DNA of 64,000 bases, taken from positions 3,887,024-3,951,023 of the forward strand of contig CM046851.1 in assembly GCA_025618425.1 (NCBI GenBank), written 5' to 3'. This DNA comes from Heliocidaris tuberculata (Eukaryota > Echinodermata > Echinoidea > Camarodonta > Echinometridae). The position numbers and the translations under genes are program-made. A model generated the notes under the pieces. That model saw only the letters and a program-made list of their open reading frames with translations. It was not told the DNA's origin and searched no databases. The stretch's first letter is position 1. Each line of letters opens with the position of its first letter. Positions 34,116-45,445 of the stretch are shown here, piece after piece.

Positions 34116-34374
34116 CTGCAAAAAAAAAAAAAATATTAAAAAAAAAAATGATAAGAATAAAAAAAAAATAATGATGAAAATATAAAATAAAAAATAAGAG
34201 AGACAATCCATTAAATTCAGTTTAATGTAATTCATAGTTTATTCGAAATGATCAAAGCTTCCAGATAGTGTTTGCGTTTTTGTTTTTCACTGTTCATATC
34301 TCTTTGCAGACATATATCAGTGAGAACCGATTATTTACATCTGAGTACCAACATGTAACTTTGCAATTAGAAAG

Positions 34375-34465
34375 ACGTTATTGGGTTTCGAACCGGGGTC
34401 TGTCAGATTCGGTTCATCAGTGAAAGCAGGGGTCTGAACACTAGACCACTCACATCTCCTTAAAA
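34375..34465 (-). mobile_element. tRNA-like SINE head, minus orientation
   Basis: On the minus strand: A-box-like GTGAGTGGTCTAGTG, a long middle arm, then B box GGTTCGAAACC. Spacing and the lack of a clean acceptor stem argue for a tRNA-derived retroposon fragment rather than a working tRNA gene. No body with a defined end was recognised. Confidence 0.55.
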
Positions 34466-34692
34466 TCGTTTAACTATTAAATGGGACAGATTATCAGTCC
34501 TTTTCTTATTTTTGTTTCATATCATAATATTTATGATAAAATATAATTATAGTTACAATAAAAAGTTTACGGTAGATGATAAATTAGAGAGGCTCATTTG
34601 TTAACAAAAGCAGAATACCTTTTTTTTAAAACATGTTGGTTAAAAATAATAATAATAAAAAAAATAACCTTAATTTCGGATGACCAACCCAC

Positions 34693-34890
34693 CTGTCCAC
34701 AGAAATCAAACTTGGTTGTGCGTGCAATGAATAACTCTACTGATCCAAGGAGGATAGAAGCCACCCAGCTGATCACAAGCATACTCTTACTCCGGAAGCG
34801 ATCGATGCGAGACTTCAGGGGTCGGATTACGGCAAAATAACGATCCACTCCAATTGCCGTCAAGGTGCAAATGCTTACACAGACAGAAAC
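34693..34890 (-). CDS. Neuropeptide GPCR exon: TM3, DRY, ICL2, TM4
   Basis: A 66-codon phase-0 exon. The acceptor TTTCACAG precedes GTTTCTGTC and the donor GGACAG|GTGGGT follows. It encodes TM3 VSVCVSICTLTAIGVDRYFA with an intact DRY box, the second intracellular loop VIRPLKSRIDRFRSK, TM4 MLVISWVASILLGSVELF and the start of ECL2 ending FCGQ. Rhodopsin-class receptors use DRY for G-protein activation. With the TM6-7 exon, the gene looks like a peptide receptor of the tachykinin, NPFF or related groups; the ligand is unknown. The exon(s) for the N-terminus, TM1 and TM2 were not found upstream within the window, implying an intron longer than about 29 kb or short undetected exons. Confidence 0.9.
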
Positions 34891-34899
34891 CTGTGAAAT

Positions 34900-35690
34900 G
34901 ATGAAAAATTGAAATACTAATAAAATCACGTTTTTAAAGCGTATGAAATTGTCTGTTACATCGTTGTTTTTTTGTTTTTAAAAAAATCTAATCCAAAAAT
35001 GTATTTGATATAGCATATTTTCCTTGAGGTTACAAAGCGCTGCATGAAACGAACAAAAAATGTATCACAAAAACGAAAAAATGGTTACATTCATGTACAA
35101 GTACGTGGGACGGATTACTTTACAACTACTTTTCAGATTGGGATGAATGCCCAAACACCACCTCGTCACCTCCATTTTAAAAAATCATTTTAAAAATCAT
35201 TTTTAATGTAAGGATAGTCACTCTATTAAACCTTTCAACTTCTTTTTTCTTTTGGAAGCATGATGCTGATGCTGATGCTGATATAGAAAACAGCTAATTA
35301 CTGCTCACTCTAATAAATTTTCCATTTTACCTCCAAAACTGAATTCTTATTTTCCATGCCCAAAAGTACTGTCAGGATCAGAATTTTGACCTCCTGTCCT
35401 GAGATGTAATTATACAATGTATAGATACTTATTCTGTAGTTTAGTTGAGGTAGTTGTGGAATACATTCCATGCTGATTGACTTGCTTTTGTAAAGGTGAA
35501 ACATTTCTTGAATGTTGCTTGGTAATTGGTATGGGAACAAACTACATTAAGTACTTATGTCCTGTAGTTTACCATTTGTTGTATTTGAAGGAAGAATTTG
35601 TATGCATTGTTTGTTGAATACATACATTCATGCCAGTTATGTTACTGTTAATTCAGTGAAGTTAGGATATTGATGAGATTAACGTGCTTA
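34900..35690. other. Receptor intron, nothing recognised
   Basis: AT-rich with a short GATGCT triplet run near 35262. No exon with receptor TM1 or TM2 signature was found. Confidence 0.5.
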
Positions 35691-35921
35691 CGATTTCAGG
35701 ACGGGAGCCTTTGAAGACGGGGAGTTGAGCGAAAAATCGATCTGCGCATGCGCGACTCGGAGTGTCTCTCCGTCCTGTTTGATTTCAGGACGGTTCTCGG
35801 GCGAAATAGCGTCCGGTCTAAAGTGGGGACGAGAAGCTGAACACTGCAGTGCATCGCCGTCCACTTTTTCCTGACTTGATTAAAAAACAAGACGGAGACA
35901 GTGCGAGGACCGTCACAGTCG
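35691..35921. other. GC-richer segment with NRF1-like palindrome
   Basis: Distinctly higher in CpG than its surroundings, with GACGG repeated in both orientations and TGCGCATGCGC at 35743-35753, which matches the palindromic NRF1 consensus. A matching GC-rich segment (CCCCCGTCC, CCGTCCCG) lies after the hAT element at 36383-36415, so the hAT element may have inserted into an older GC-rich repeat or an unmethylated promoter-like region. Function unproven. Confidence 0.35.
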
Positions 35922-35929
35922 GTTAACTC

Positions 35930-36374
35930 CATTGTTGGGTCCAAGACCAGAGGGTCCGAGATCAAGATCAAGATCAAGATCAGACAGTCCGAGATCCAGA
36001 TCAAGATCAAGATCCGCAGCTCAAGATCAAGATCAGAACATCTGAGATCAAGATCAGATATGTCCGAGATCAAGATCAAGATCGAGGTTACTGATGCCGA
36101 TCTCGAGACTGGTCTCGAGATCAAGATCAATCTCGAGGTACCCAGCACTGAGTCGTGTTTTCGCCGATTGGTGAACGATTTTAAAAGCTTTTTCGTTTGA
36201 TATAACAATGTTGATCTTGAGCGATCTCGAGCGAAAATTCCTAGAACAGAAGCTCCGAGATCAAGATCAAGATCAAGATAAACACCTTCGAGATCAAGAA
36301 CAAGATCGAGGTTACTGATGCCGATCTCGAGACTGATCTCGAGATCAAGATCGATCTCGAGGTACCCAACACTG
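35930..36374. mobile_element. hAT-type MITE filled with GATCAAGATC array
   Basis: A perfect 8-bp duplication GTTAACTC flanks it (35922-35929 and 36375-36382). Ends are CATTGTTGGGT at left and ACCCAACACTG at right (one mismatch). The interior is mostly GATCAAGATC-type hexamers and CTCGAGACTGGTCTCGAG palindromes. An 87-bp unit ending GGTACCCAGCACTG at 36150 is repeated at 36288-36374 as the real right end, so the element contains a duplicated terminus. An internal AT-rich spacer lies at 36151-36215. Confidence 0.9.
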
Positions 36375-36419
36375 GTTAACTCTCCCCCGTCCTGTTGCTC
36401 TACCGTCCCGTTTCGTAAG

Positions 36420-38060
36420 CTCCCTAATATCTCATGTGATGCGGCAGGCTGCAGATTGGGATAGGTACTTGTGATAGTTATTGACTGTATGCGTAGCTTT
36501 GGGGAAAGTGATTCTGTCACTGTGCATGCGTGCAGGTGAGACTCAGAAAGTTTCGTCTGGTTTGGGTGTCGACAAGTTTTGATGTCTTCTTTTCCACTGT
36601 AACGTTCTACAATTAGGTATGTCGAATTTAATTATTACTCTTTAAATTCAGTGATTCTACATTGGCTTTAAATGATCTTGTACTTTGTGTAATTGTGAGT
36701 CTTTTGGTTAATTCTAAGCTGTTCTTTGATTTGTATTCTGCATTACATGCAGGTACTATGGTATAGGGTACGTAGACTCTGTTGCTACATGTATGCAAGA
36801 TTACGATTAATTATTCATGATTTCTCATGAATGCATACAGTTTTTATCAAGTTGACAACTAAACTTTATTTTGGCACAATGTTTAGTGGAGATTTATAAG
36901 AAATGGTACTTTAAAGTAAATTTGTTCTGAGCAAGGAGTACATTCATAAGGGGATATTTGAATGTTTTGAGTGTTCTTGTATTAACCTTAGAGGTCAGCA
37001 CATTTTATAAATAATTATTCTCTGAGTATGTTCATGTCTATTTTGCCTTTATACTCTGAGAAATTAGATATTGAGGATAGGTTTATTTCATAATAGAAAA
37101 AAAGGAATTTAATAGAAACTTAGAAAGGTCAAGATTTATTGTCTTAATGCCAAGTGTGCATTCTGTTTTCCTTTACCATTATATAATTAACTATATAATA
37201 ATTTTTTGGAAAGGCAGGGTAAAGTGAATACCTTGAATTCAATTTAGTGTTAGAAAGATGTTTTCTACTCTTGGTTTGAGGGATTGTTAATGTAGCATCC
37301 TAGTATATGTGTAACATTTAAAAAGATAATAATAATAATTTTGATTGAATTTATTTTCGCTGTCATCTGGCTTGGAGGCTTTGCCTTTGAGGGTTTGATC
37401 ATGAGCCTCGAGTGAGTCCTGAGGTTGTGGCTTCAAGTTTGGTGTTGTTGAGCCTGGGTGAGCATTAATTAGTTGCTTCAATTGAATGCTTTGTGAATTA
37501 TTGAGTAATGAATTGCAGTAACTACATGTATTTGCCGTAAAACTTATAAACTTTTTAACATTGTTGGTTTTGTGTCTGAAGATTAAATGAGCATAGAACA
37601 CTGAACATTGAGATAATGAATTACTGCATGTAATCACTATCTTCAATTCTACTAAAGAAAAGTGTTAGTATTTCTTGAGTAACATTGTAATCTGAATGCA
37701 ATTATTTTAATGCCCTTATGTATTTAAATATTTGTATTTATTTCATATAGTGTCATTTAGGTACATTTTTGTTTTCTATTTTTAGATTTGGTCCCTAGTG
37801 ACTTCTTTTTATCCTATTTTAACCTGCCCCCAAATTACGCCCCCCTCTCTCTATTTCTCGTTCTCCCTCTTTTTCTTCCTCATCTCCTTATCATTTTTCT
37901 CTCGTATTTCCCCTAAGTTTATAATGACTCCGGCGTCTTCTCCTTGTTATGCCGATAATTATTCTGTCAATCACTGATATGATAATGATGATGGTGATGA
38001 TGATGATGATGCTTTTTAAAAATGATAATAGTGATAAAAATAGCAATAACAAGATAATAA
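36420..38060. other. Receptor intron, nothing recognised
   Basis: T-rich, no supported feature. The frame at 37287-37646 (minus) has no recognisable motif. Confidence 0.5.
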
Positions 38061-38069
38061 TTATTACTA

Positions 38070-38070
<1 letters not shown>

Positions 38071-38115
<45 letters not shown>

Positions 38116-38158
38116 TAATATTGATAATAATAATAATTAAAAAAAAATAATAATATGG

Positions 38159-38239
<81 letters not shown>

Positions 38240-38245
38240 GATAGC
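38071..38245. repeat. (AAT)n microsatellite
   Basis: Long ATA/AAT triplet array interrupted by AAAAAAA and GATA blocks. Confidence 0.92.
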
Positions 38246-38977
38246 AACAATTCAGATTTTCTGATTCAGATTTATTGACTGTTTTCAGTGATATCAACAT
38301 AATACTGCAGTGCATCACATAAAATTAATACAATAACAACAATAATATAACAATGATGTTTTTCCATAGATATGGGCACATAATTAAATATCAATAAGTA
38401 AAGTATATGATGCACAAATATTGACCTAAGTGATGTTGAAAACAGTTGGACATGTTTAGAAGCAAAGCTTGTATATTACATGTCCAGTGCATAACATGCA
38501 TAATGCATGATGCATGTTTGGGGAAAGTAGGATACTGAAAGTCAGTTGTGAATGTTAGAAATGAATTTTTGATTTTTACGTGCAATACATGGTCTAACAT
38601 CTGATCAGTACAGAGTTACAGTATTTATCAAAACGGTCAATTTGGTAGATCTTTCTTTGTTTACGAGTTATCATTCTTTATTTATGACCTGTTCTTACTT
38701 ATAACTTTTTGTACTGTAGGCATAAGTTTGATTAAAAGTATACTTCTAAAGCAAAGCATTCAAGATGAAGTTTGTTAAGGATAACAAAATAAAGACAACG
38801 ACACAGAATACAGGTACTCGAAAATGATGGATCAAAATGATATTCATTAATAAATACATATGTTCAGCGCCTAAAGCATTTCAGTCAATTGATCTATTGT
38901 TTTACTATTAATCAATGGGATTATTTTCTTGGACGGGTACGGCTAGGAAACAGATCAATTATTTTATCATTTTGTAA

Positions 38978-39003
38978 CTCTCTCTCTCTCTCCTTCTCTC
39001 TCA

Positions 39004-39035
<32 letters not shown>

Positions 39036-39128
39036 GTCTCTCTCCCCTCTCTCTGTCTCTCTCACTCACTCTCTCACTCACCCCCCTCTCTCTCTCTCTC
39101 TCTCCCTCTCCCCCCCTCTCTCTCTGTA
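38978..39128. repeat. (CT)n microsatellite
   Basis: CT-rich array with GT, CACT and poly-C interruptions. Confidence 0.92.
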
Positions 39129-39324
39129 TCAGGGACAACACTTCAGTGTCCCAGAAATATCTGGGTCGTAGCAATATGTCATACTCTGTCCCATGAGTTT
39201 TTTCATGTTAAGTTCATAGTTCAACTCAGTTTAAACATCGATGAGAAATAATTCTGCCTAATATTAATCACACGAAGGCCGCAGGTTTCGATCCACGATA
39301 TTCTCATTCTTAATAACACTTGGG

Positions 39325-41078
39325 AGCCTGTCCCGAAATAGGCACCCCATTTTACATATGAGATTTGATCCTTCAAGTTACTTAGACCATCCATGTCATT
39401 CACAAAAAGCTTGTCAGCTCAAACGAAGCCACATGGTTTGACCCACAGAGCCCAAAACATGCAAAAGGGCCTATAAGTCGGCTCGATTTCAAACCATCTA
39501 ACTTATGCGCCAAACTTTGTCAGAAGGAAGGTGTATGACCAAGGACGGGGGAGCGTCTTTCAAAGGGGGGGGGGGGGTATCAGCAAAAAAGGGCACTTTT
39601 AGGAGAAAAAGGGACGCCTACAAGGGGAGAACATAAATCGAAAAAGGACCATTTTGTGACATTGGTATTACTCTACAGTCTAATTAATATAGTTATTTTC
39701 AAGCATCACCTTCTTCCTTATTATTGTGGTTCTGGTCACCACTTCAGCTTCCCTGATAAGCAGTTGTGTGTAATGGTCTAATGATTCATGTGCCCTTACA
39801 GCGATATAATGAAAACAGAAAATACATTTTGGGGAATGTCGAAGGATCTTTTGATTCGTCGTTTTCTTTAGGATTCCACCGATATATAACACACTTTATG
39901 CAATCTGCTTGATTTCATTATAATCTGTAAAAGATAACGAGCGTAGCGAGCAAGTTATGTGCCCCTTTTGCCTCCAGCTCCGCTGCCTTACATTGTAGTT
40001 GTAGTAATATGGGTACCTGTAAAGCCCCAAAGCCCCACCGGTTCTTTGAAGATAGATATGGTTCATTTTCTCCCCCCCCCCCTGAAAAAAAGTTGAAAAT
40101 ATAGGTAAAAGGGGGCTCTTTTAAGAAGAGGAAAGGGCTCTCATCACAGGTGGAAAGGCGCACTTATAAGAGGTGAAAAGGAATACTTATGAGAAGAGTA
40201 AAAGGGCACATATTAGAAGGGAAAAGGGGCAATATCTAGATTTAAATAGGGGCACTTATCAGAAGGAGAAAAGGATACTTATTATAGAGATAAGGTGGCA
40301 ATTATCAGATTTGAAAAGGGGCACTTTTCAGAAGGCGAAAGGACACTTATTAGAGAGACAAGATGGCAATTATCAGATTCGAAAAGGGGCATTTTTCAGA
40401 AAGCGAAAAGGGCTCTTATTAGAGAGATAAGGTGGCAATTATCTTATTAGAAAGGGGGCATTTTCCAGAAGGAGAAAAAATGGCACTTATCAGAAAGGAA
40501 AAGGGGCACATTAAATAATCAAAAGGGCACTTATCAGAGAGAAAGGGAGCATGTACATAAATAAAAAGGACACATTTTTTATCTTTAAAAAGTGGGGGGG
40601 GGGGGGCATTGTGCCCGCTGCCCCCCCCCTCCCGTGCGCGCCGTCCCTGTGTATGACTATACATTACCAAAACACAAAATCTGACAAAATTTTCCATCGG
40701 GATGGGTTGTCAGACCGCCCCTAAAACTTGGGGGAAAGTTTTCCCCTTAAGGCTTGCGGACCAAATCTTGTCAGAATGAAGACCATAACCTTAATAACTC
40801 CAATGTGTGTAATTCAATTCAGGTCAAATTTACACAGTACAATCTTAAATATTATAACTTTCTTGGGGTGCAACTTGGTGTCAAATGATTATTTCAATAA
40901 TAAGTTATCAAATTGTGAAAATTGTATTACTTTCTCAAAATCAGTCAAATGATATTGTCAGGATTATGTAAACACACCCGGGGGGGGGGGGGGGGGGGGG
41001 GGGCTCTTGGTGCCAAACCCGGCGGCTTCATTCTAGCTGACAAGCTCTCAAATGGGGTGAATATTTTGGGACAGGCTC
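39325..41078. mobile_element. Outer inverted-repeat element interrupted by a hAT element
   Basis: GGAGCCTGTCCCGAAATAGG at the left is matched on the minus strand at the right by GGAGCCTGTCCCAAAATATT. Further matches are CACCCCATTT, AGCTTGTCAGCT and GAAGCC, and an inner pair CCAAACTTTGTCAGAAGG / CCAAATCTTGTCAGAATG is in direct orientation. Removing the nested 39540-40649 element and one duplication copy leaves about 640 bp. A 23-base G tract (40981-41003) lies in the right arm. Confidence 0.65.
39540..40649. mobile_element. 1.1-kb hAT-type element with minisatellite interior
   Basis: A perfect 8-bp duplication TGTATGAC (39532-39539 and 40650-40657) brackets ends CAAGGACGG and CCGTCCCTG (one mismatch). 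The right half (about 40085-40600) is an array of roughly 20-25-bp units on the theme AAAAGGGGCACTTATCAGAA, alternating with GAGAGATAAGGTGGCAATT. The left half (39660-40070) is non-repetitive. G or C tracts lie inside both ends. No transposase motif is visible. Confidence 0.9.
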
Positions 41079-41085
41079 CTGGCCT

Positions 41086-43162
41086 ATAAGATCCTTATTT
41101 CAATATTGACCTACATTTCTATGAGTCCGAAATATATGGAAATACACACAATATATAAATATATATTTGTAAAACTTTAACCTAAAGAGGGAACGACCAT
41201 TGTGATGGACTCACATTAGTCATGAATTATTAATACCAATATGGAGCTTATGCTAATATGCCATTTTGGGGGTAAAAAGTAGGCCGTTAGCATCGCACTT
41301 CCCTCAGTCCCGAGAGGCAAATAAAAGGTAATTTGATTCATTTTCATGCAGTGCAACATGAATATCAACTGATTTGAATTCGTCGAGAGTGTTGTCCGCA
41401 GCTGTATCACCCATCATTCTTTCAACATGTCTCCCTGCCTGAGTTATTTTCAAGTGAAATGAAAAAAAGTTAAATTACGCACAAATCGATCTTATGCATG
41501 GTGCTTGAAGGAGCATATGGAAAATCTTCAACAAAAAAAAAAAAAAAAAAGAAGATTTTCTGTTTTCCCCTTTTTTCTCATTCAGTTAATAGCAAACGCA
41601 TAGGGTAGACTTGGGTAACTGTGGCCCCCTTTTCACTTTTTCGATTGCTGCATTAAATTCATGAGTGATATAGTTTAATATTTCATACCACAATGTATAG
41701 GAACTATTCAGCTTTCCACCCCAAAGCAAATTCTTTTCATAACTACATTTATTAAGATGCTAATTAGCATAATGTCAACCAGGTCAGATCGGCGTGGATA
41801 ATCGGGTAATTGTGGCCCCTATTGGTCATGACTAATTGATATTATGAGTTTTCAGAAATATTTCTTATGGAAATCCATAATTACTGCATCTGCATTGTCA
41901 TAAAAAGTAGGTACCCACCCACTTTGCGTTGATAACGCAAAGGGGGCCTCTGTACAGCCCTTCTACAGAAAATATTGATGTGGGAGTTTTTCTGTTGTTT
42001 TCCTCAGTTTCTATTCATATTTCAATCAAAAACTCATCTTAATGACTTCAATTAATTACACCACGCCTCAAAATGAAAAGTAGACATGTCACTTTACATG
42101 TAACAAAATTTGGATTGATGTACATTTTGAGCAAGCCTGTTCACAAACTTGGAGTTGAATGGCTGATTTTTTTTTGATTTGATAGTAGGAATAGTTCAGC
42201 TAGATATATGATGTGCCAAACATGTTCATCATTGAGTGATGCTACAAAGAATTACAAGCTCTCAAAGACAAAGGGTTCCAATTACACCAGTCTCCTATAC
42301 ATTACGTGGATATAAAAGTCTTGTTTTCTCACAAACATGGGATTGGCTTTACGTCATATGCCCCCAAATCATAAGAAGATGATAGCCCTTATGACATCAA
42401 GTCATACCGATTCGCACTGAAACCTTACCCGGAACCTAACTCCGAGCCAATCTTCTCCATTTCAAAAGGAGGTATAATAACCTCATTTGAAAGGGAGCAC
42501 AATCAACCTATTTAAAAAGTTGATTTCAATCTGAGATTGAAATAATGGACTACATAATGATTAAACATGGACATCGCTTGAAGGATATACCCCTGCACTA
42601 TACATTTTTAGGGATGCGGTCACACTGAAGGGCTGGTTAGACCTCACCAATACAGATGATAGCAATTAAGAGGATTTGGTAACTTTGTGGAGGCTTGATT
42701 TAATAAATTGTTAAATTTTGATATCTGTCTTGTATAATGATGTTCAGAAGGATAAATAAATAGACAGGCATAGAAAGGTTTTCAAATATATAATGCTATT
42801 ATTAAGATATCTATGACTGAATACCTCCCATTTACGAAAGCGTATGGCCATACGCTTTAGTCTAACACTGAGTCTATTGGGCAAAATGAGTCTGGCATTT
42901 CCGGTCACTTGCATATGTTTACTTTTGTGAAGCATATGATGATTTTGAAGTGCTTTGTTTTTTTCCTGGGCTTCATTTTTACACCATATTATATACACTG
43001 ATAGCATGTAAGGCCAGGCAGCTCAGATTTTATCAAGTCTCTACAAAGTTACCCAATCACTTTAAAAGGCACACCCTTCTATGTTGTGTGTGGGTGTGGG
43101 TGTGGGTGTCCACGTATGAGTATGCCTGTGTTTGTTAATAGTAGGGCTAGATTGTACCTTTA
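41086..43162. other. Non-coding, nothing firmly recognised
   Basis: GGGTAACTGTGGCCCCCTTT (about 41613) and GGGTAATTGTGGCCCCTATT (about 41805) are two direct copies of a motif about 190 bp apart and may mark a diverged repeat. A TGTGGG hexamer run occurs at 43085-43110. No genes seen. Confidence 0.45.
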
Positions 43163-43396
43163 ATGAATATTCTCGTTATTGTTATTGTTATGATGAGGTC
43201 TGACCATCGAATTTCAAGTAGATTCGATAGCCGTAAGGGACCACATAAGGCTATTGATCCCGCGTGGGCTACTGTATCTGCGGCGCACTTACCGGGTCTT
43301 AGTGGCCCTTATACTGCAAGAAAAATCCGGGAATTCAAAAAGTTAAAAGCAATACCACGTAGAGTCAGCCTTGTCAACAGCCGTAAGCCTAAGTAG
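43163..43396 (+). CDS. Unidentified open frame (78 codons), possible element fragment
   Basis: From about residue 17 the frame has balanced, non-repetitive composition (for example WATVSAAHLPGLSGPYTARK) unlike neighbouring AT-driven frames, and ends KPK before TAG. It is flanked by a dense set of TACGT motifs (43340-43460), including TACCACGTA and TACGTGGTA as an inverted pair. It could be a degraded transposon protein piece. I recognise no domain. Confidence 0.2.
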   Translation: MNILVIVIVMMRSDHRISSRFDSRKGPHKAIDPAWATVSAAHLPGLSGPYTARKIREFKKLKAIPRRVSLVNSRKPK

Positions 43397-43834
43397 CATT
43401 ACGTGGTATAACGTAGTTCTTATACGTGTTCGTACGTGGCGTAATACGTTGCGTTACATGATCATTACCTGGAAATTGAATGGTCTTACCTGGCGCAGGC
43501 GGCAAATCTTCCCCCCTTTTCCTTACATTTTTAAAAATCATGCCTCTGCAAAAAATATATTTACCGTACATATTTTTGTGCTTGTCAACTATTTCTGAAT
43601 TATGAGTATGACTCTGAAAAATACGAAAACTATATTTTTCTCTGCTTTTTAAACTTTTTGACAAATACAGATTTGTGCCCCCTTCCTCTTAAAAGATCAT
43701 AGATAAAACAATGAAAACATGGAAAGATATTTTCGAGTAAAAAAGGTGAAATGGGTTATCTTATTTCAAGAACAGGTTATATTAGATAGCTTCAGCTTCA
43801 GCTTCTCATTTTTTTTTGTATTTTAATTTAAGTG

Positions 43835-44395
43835 TGTTTATGAAATGCTCTTTTGCCAAAATTAACTACAAAACGAATTTTATTTTTATATTTATTTCCC
43901 TTTTAAGTTATCTTTGGGTTAAATTGAAATCATTGTCCTCAAATAACGTTTTCTCCCGAACAATGAATTGCGTTAATAATCTTAATCTTTAAAAGCGCAT
44001 TCTACATGTATTATGAAATGCTCTTTTGGCAAAATTCCATTATTAACTACAAAACGAATTTTATTTTTGTATAGAAATATTTATTTCCCTTTTAAGTTAT
44101 CTTTGGGTTCAATTTAAATCATTGTCCTCAAATAATGTTTTCTCCCGAACAATGAATTGCGTTAATAATCTTAATCTTTAAAAGCGCATTCTACATGTAT
44201 TATGAAATGCTCTTTTGGCAAAATTCCATTATTAACTACAAAACGAATTTTATTTTTGTATAGAAATATTTATTTCCCTTTTAAGTTATCTTTGGGTTCA
44301 ATTTAAATCATTGCCCCCAAATTATGTTTTCTCCCGAACAATGAATTGCGTCAATTATCTTTATCTTTAAAAGTGCATTCTCAATACAAGCGATA
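43835..44395 (+). repeat. Tandem triplication, period about 189 bp
   Basis: Three head-to-tail copies of a unit that begins TGAAATGCTCTTTTGGCAAA (starts 43841, 44014, 44203). Copies 2 and 3 are nearly identical; copy 1 lacks about 16 bp. The third copy is diverged in its last quarter. AT-rich, without open frames or tRNA-like boxes. Confidence 0.9.
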
Positions 44396-45054
44396 CATTT
44401 TTGGCGCCATACAAATTGTAGGTGGAATTTGATTCAATCAATTGCCCACGAGATACTATGAGGAAAGATTAACGCACGACATGGTGAATGACTGCACGAA
44501 ATATAGAAATAAATATGGCTCTGACAATTTCTTTTTAATGATCAGCAATGTTCTTTGGGATATATAGCTTATTCAGAGCGAGAATGCATTGGTATTTTAA
44601 GTACGATAAAGTGACTTACGGGATTTGAAGTGGCTATATTTTTTTCTTGTAATAATCGATAATGTTTCTGCACTTAGTTTCGTCGTCAATTATTTTATAT
44701 ATTGTTAATTTCACAACAGTTATTGTTGTATACTTCATATAAGTCAATAAATAACACAAGCTGAGGAGCCATTTGTGTACTATAAAATATATTTCGTTAT
44801 TTTTCTTATAGCTTTCTTCAAGTTCAATTTCAAAGTTTCCTCTTTAGGTCCCGGGAGTCTTGTATCATGATTTGTCTTCTGAAGGCTACCGCACAACTTA
44901 GGACCCGGCGAAGGTTGGATGTTAAATATATTGCAATAGGATTGGATATTGGAATTTTAAAAAGTATAAAGCATGTAAAGTGTATTTGACTATGTCCCGA
45001 ATGGTAATGTCAAACATATGTCAAAATTGCATGGTATTTTAAGCCTTCCTGCAT
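44396..45054. other. Non-coding, nothing recognised
   Basis: AT-rich; no supported feature. Confidence 0.5.
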
Positions 45055-45193
45055 GGGCCCTGTTTCATAAAACTTGTTTTCTGTAACAACTGCCCCATTT
45101 CTATGACAAATTTGCTCTCAGCCAAAGGATTTCAGTAGCTTATAACAATTATTGTAACTTGTTATTGATAACAAGTTTTATGAAACGGGGTCC
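45055..45193. mobile_element. Small MITE, GTTTCATAAAACTTG ends
   Basis: GGGCCCTGTTTCATAAAACT at the left is matched on the minus strand by GGACCCCGTTTCATAAAACT at the right. Both continue into CTTGTT. The 139-bp element is largely palindromic and non-coding. A target duplication is not evident. Confidence 0.75.
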
Positions 45194-45362
45194 AGACGAA
45201 GAAAAGGCTAAACGTCTGCCTGTCAGTGGCCAAGTCATTCAACTTGTAAGACGTCACAACGAGTCGCAGGCGATCGAGCCTTTAAACCGACTAAAAGGCT
45301 CACAACACCCTCTAGTTTTGATATTGATATTCATATATTGATATATTCATACTAATTTATAA

Positions 45363-45445
45363 TACATGTAAATTGTACTATTTGAACAAATGTTGAATAT
45401 TGTCAAAATCAACGAAAGAAAATAAATGTTAATTTGAATTGATTT
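45363..45445 (+). mobile_element. Retroelement 3' tail (shared with 17190-17395)
   Basis: TGTACTATTTGAACAAATG, TTGAATATTGTCAAAATCAA and TTAATTTGAATTGATTTGAA match the plus-strand segment near 17310-17395. This is probably the 3' end of one retroelement family, 5'-truncated at both sites. Confidence 0.55.

Noticed and set aside
35696..36520. 274-codon minus-strand frame rich in Leu, Asp, Ile
   Set aside because: It reads through the GATCAAGATC array of the hAT MITE; the repetitive Asp-Leu pattern is the repeat itself.
43835..44395. CRISPR-like direct repeats
   Set aside because: The unit is a 189-bp contiguous tandem repeat without short repeats and unique spacers, in an animal nuclear context.
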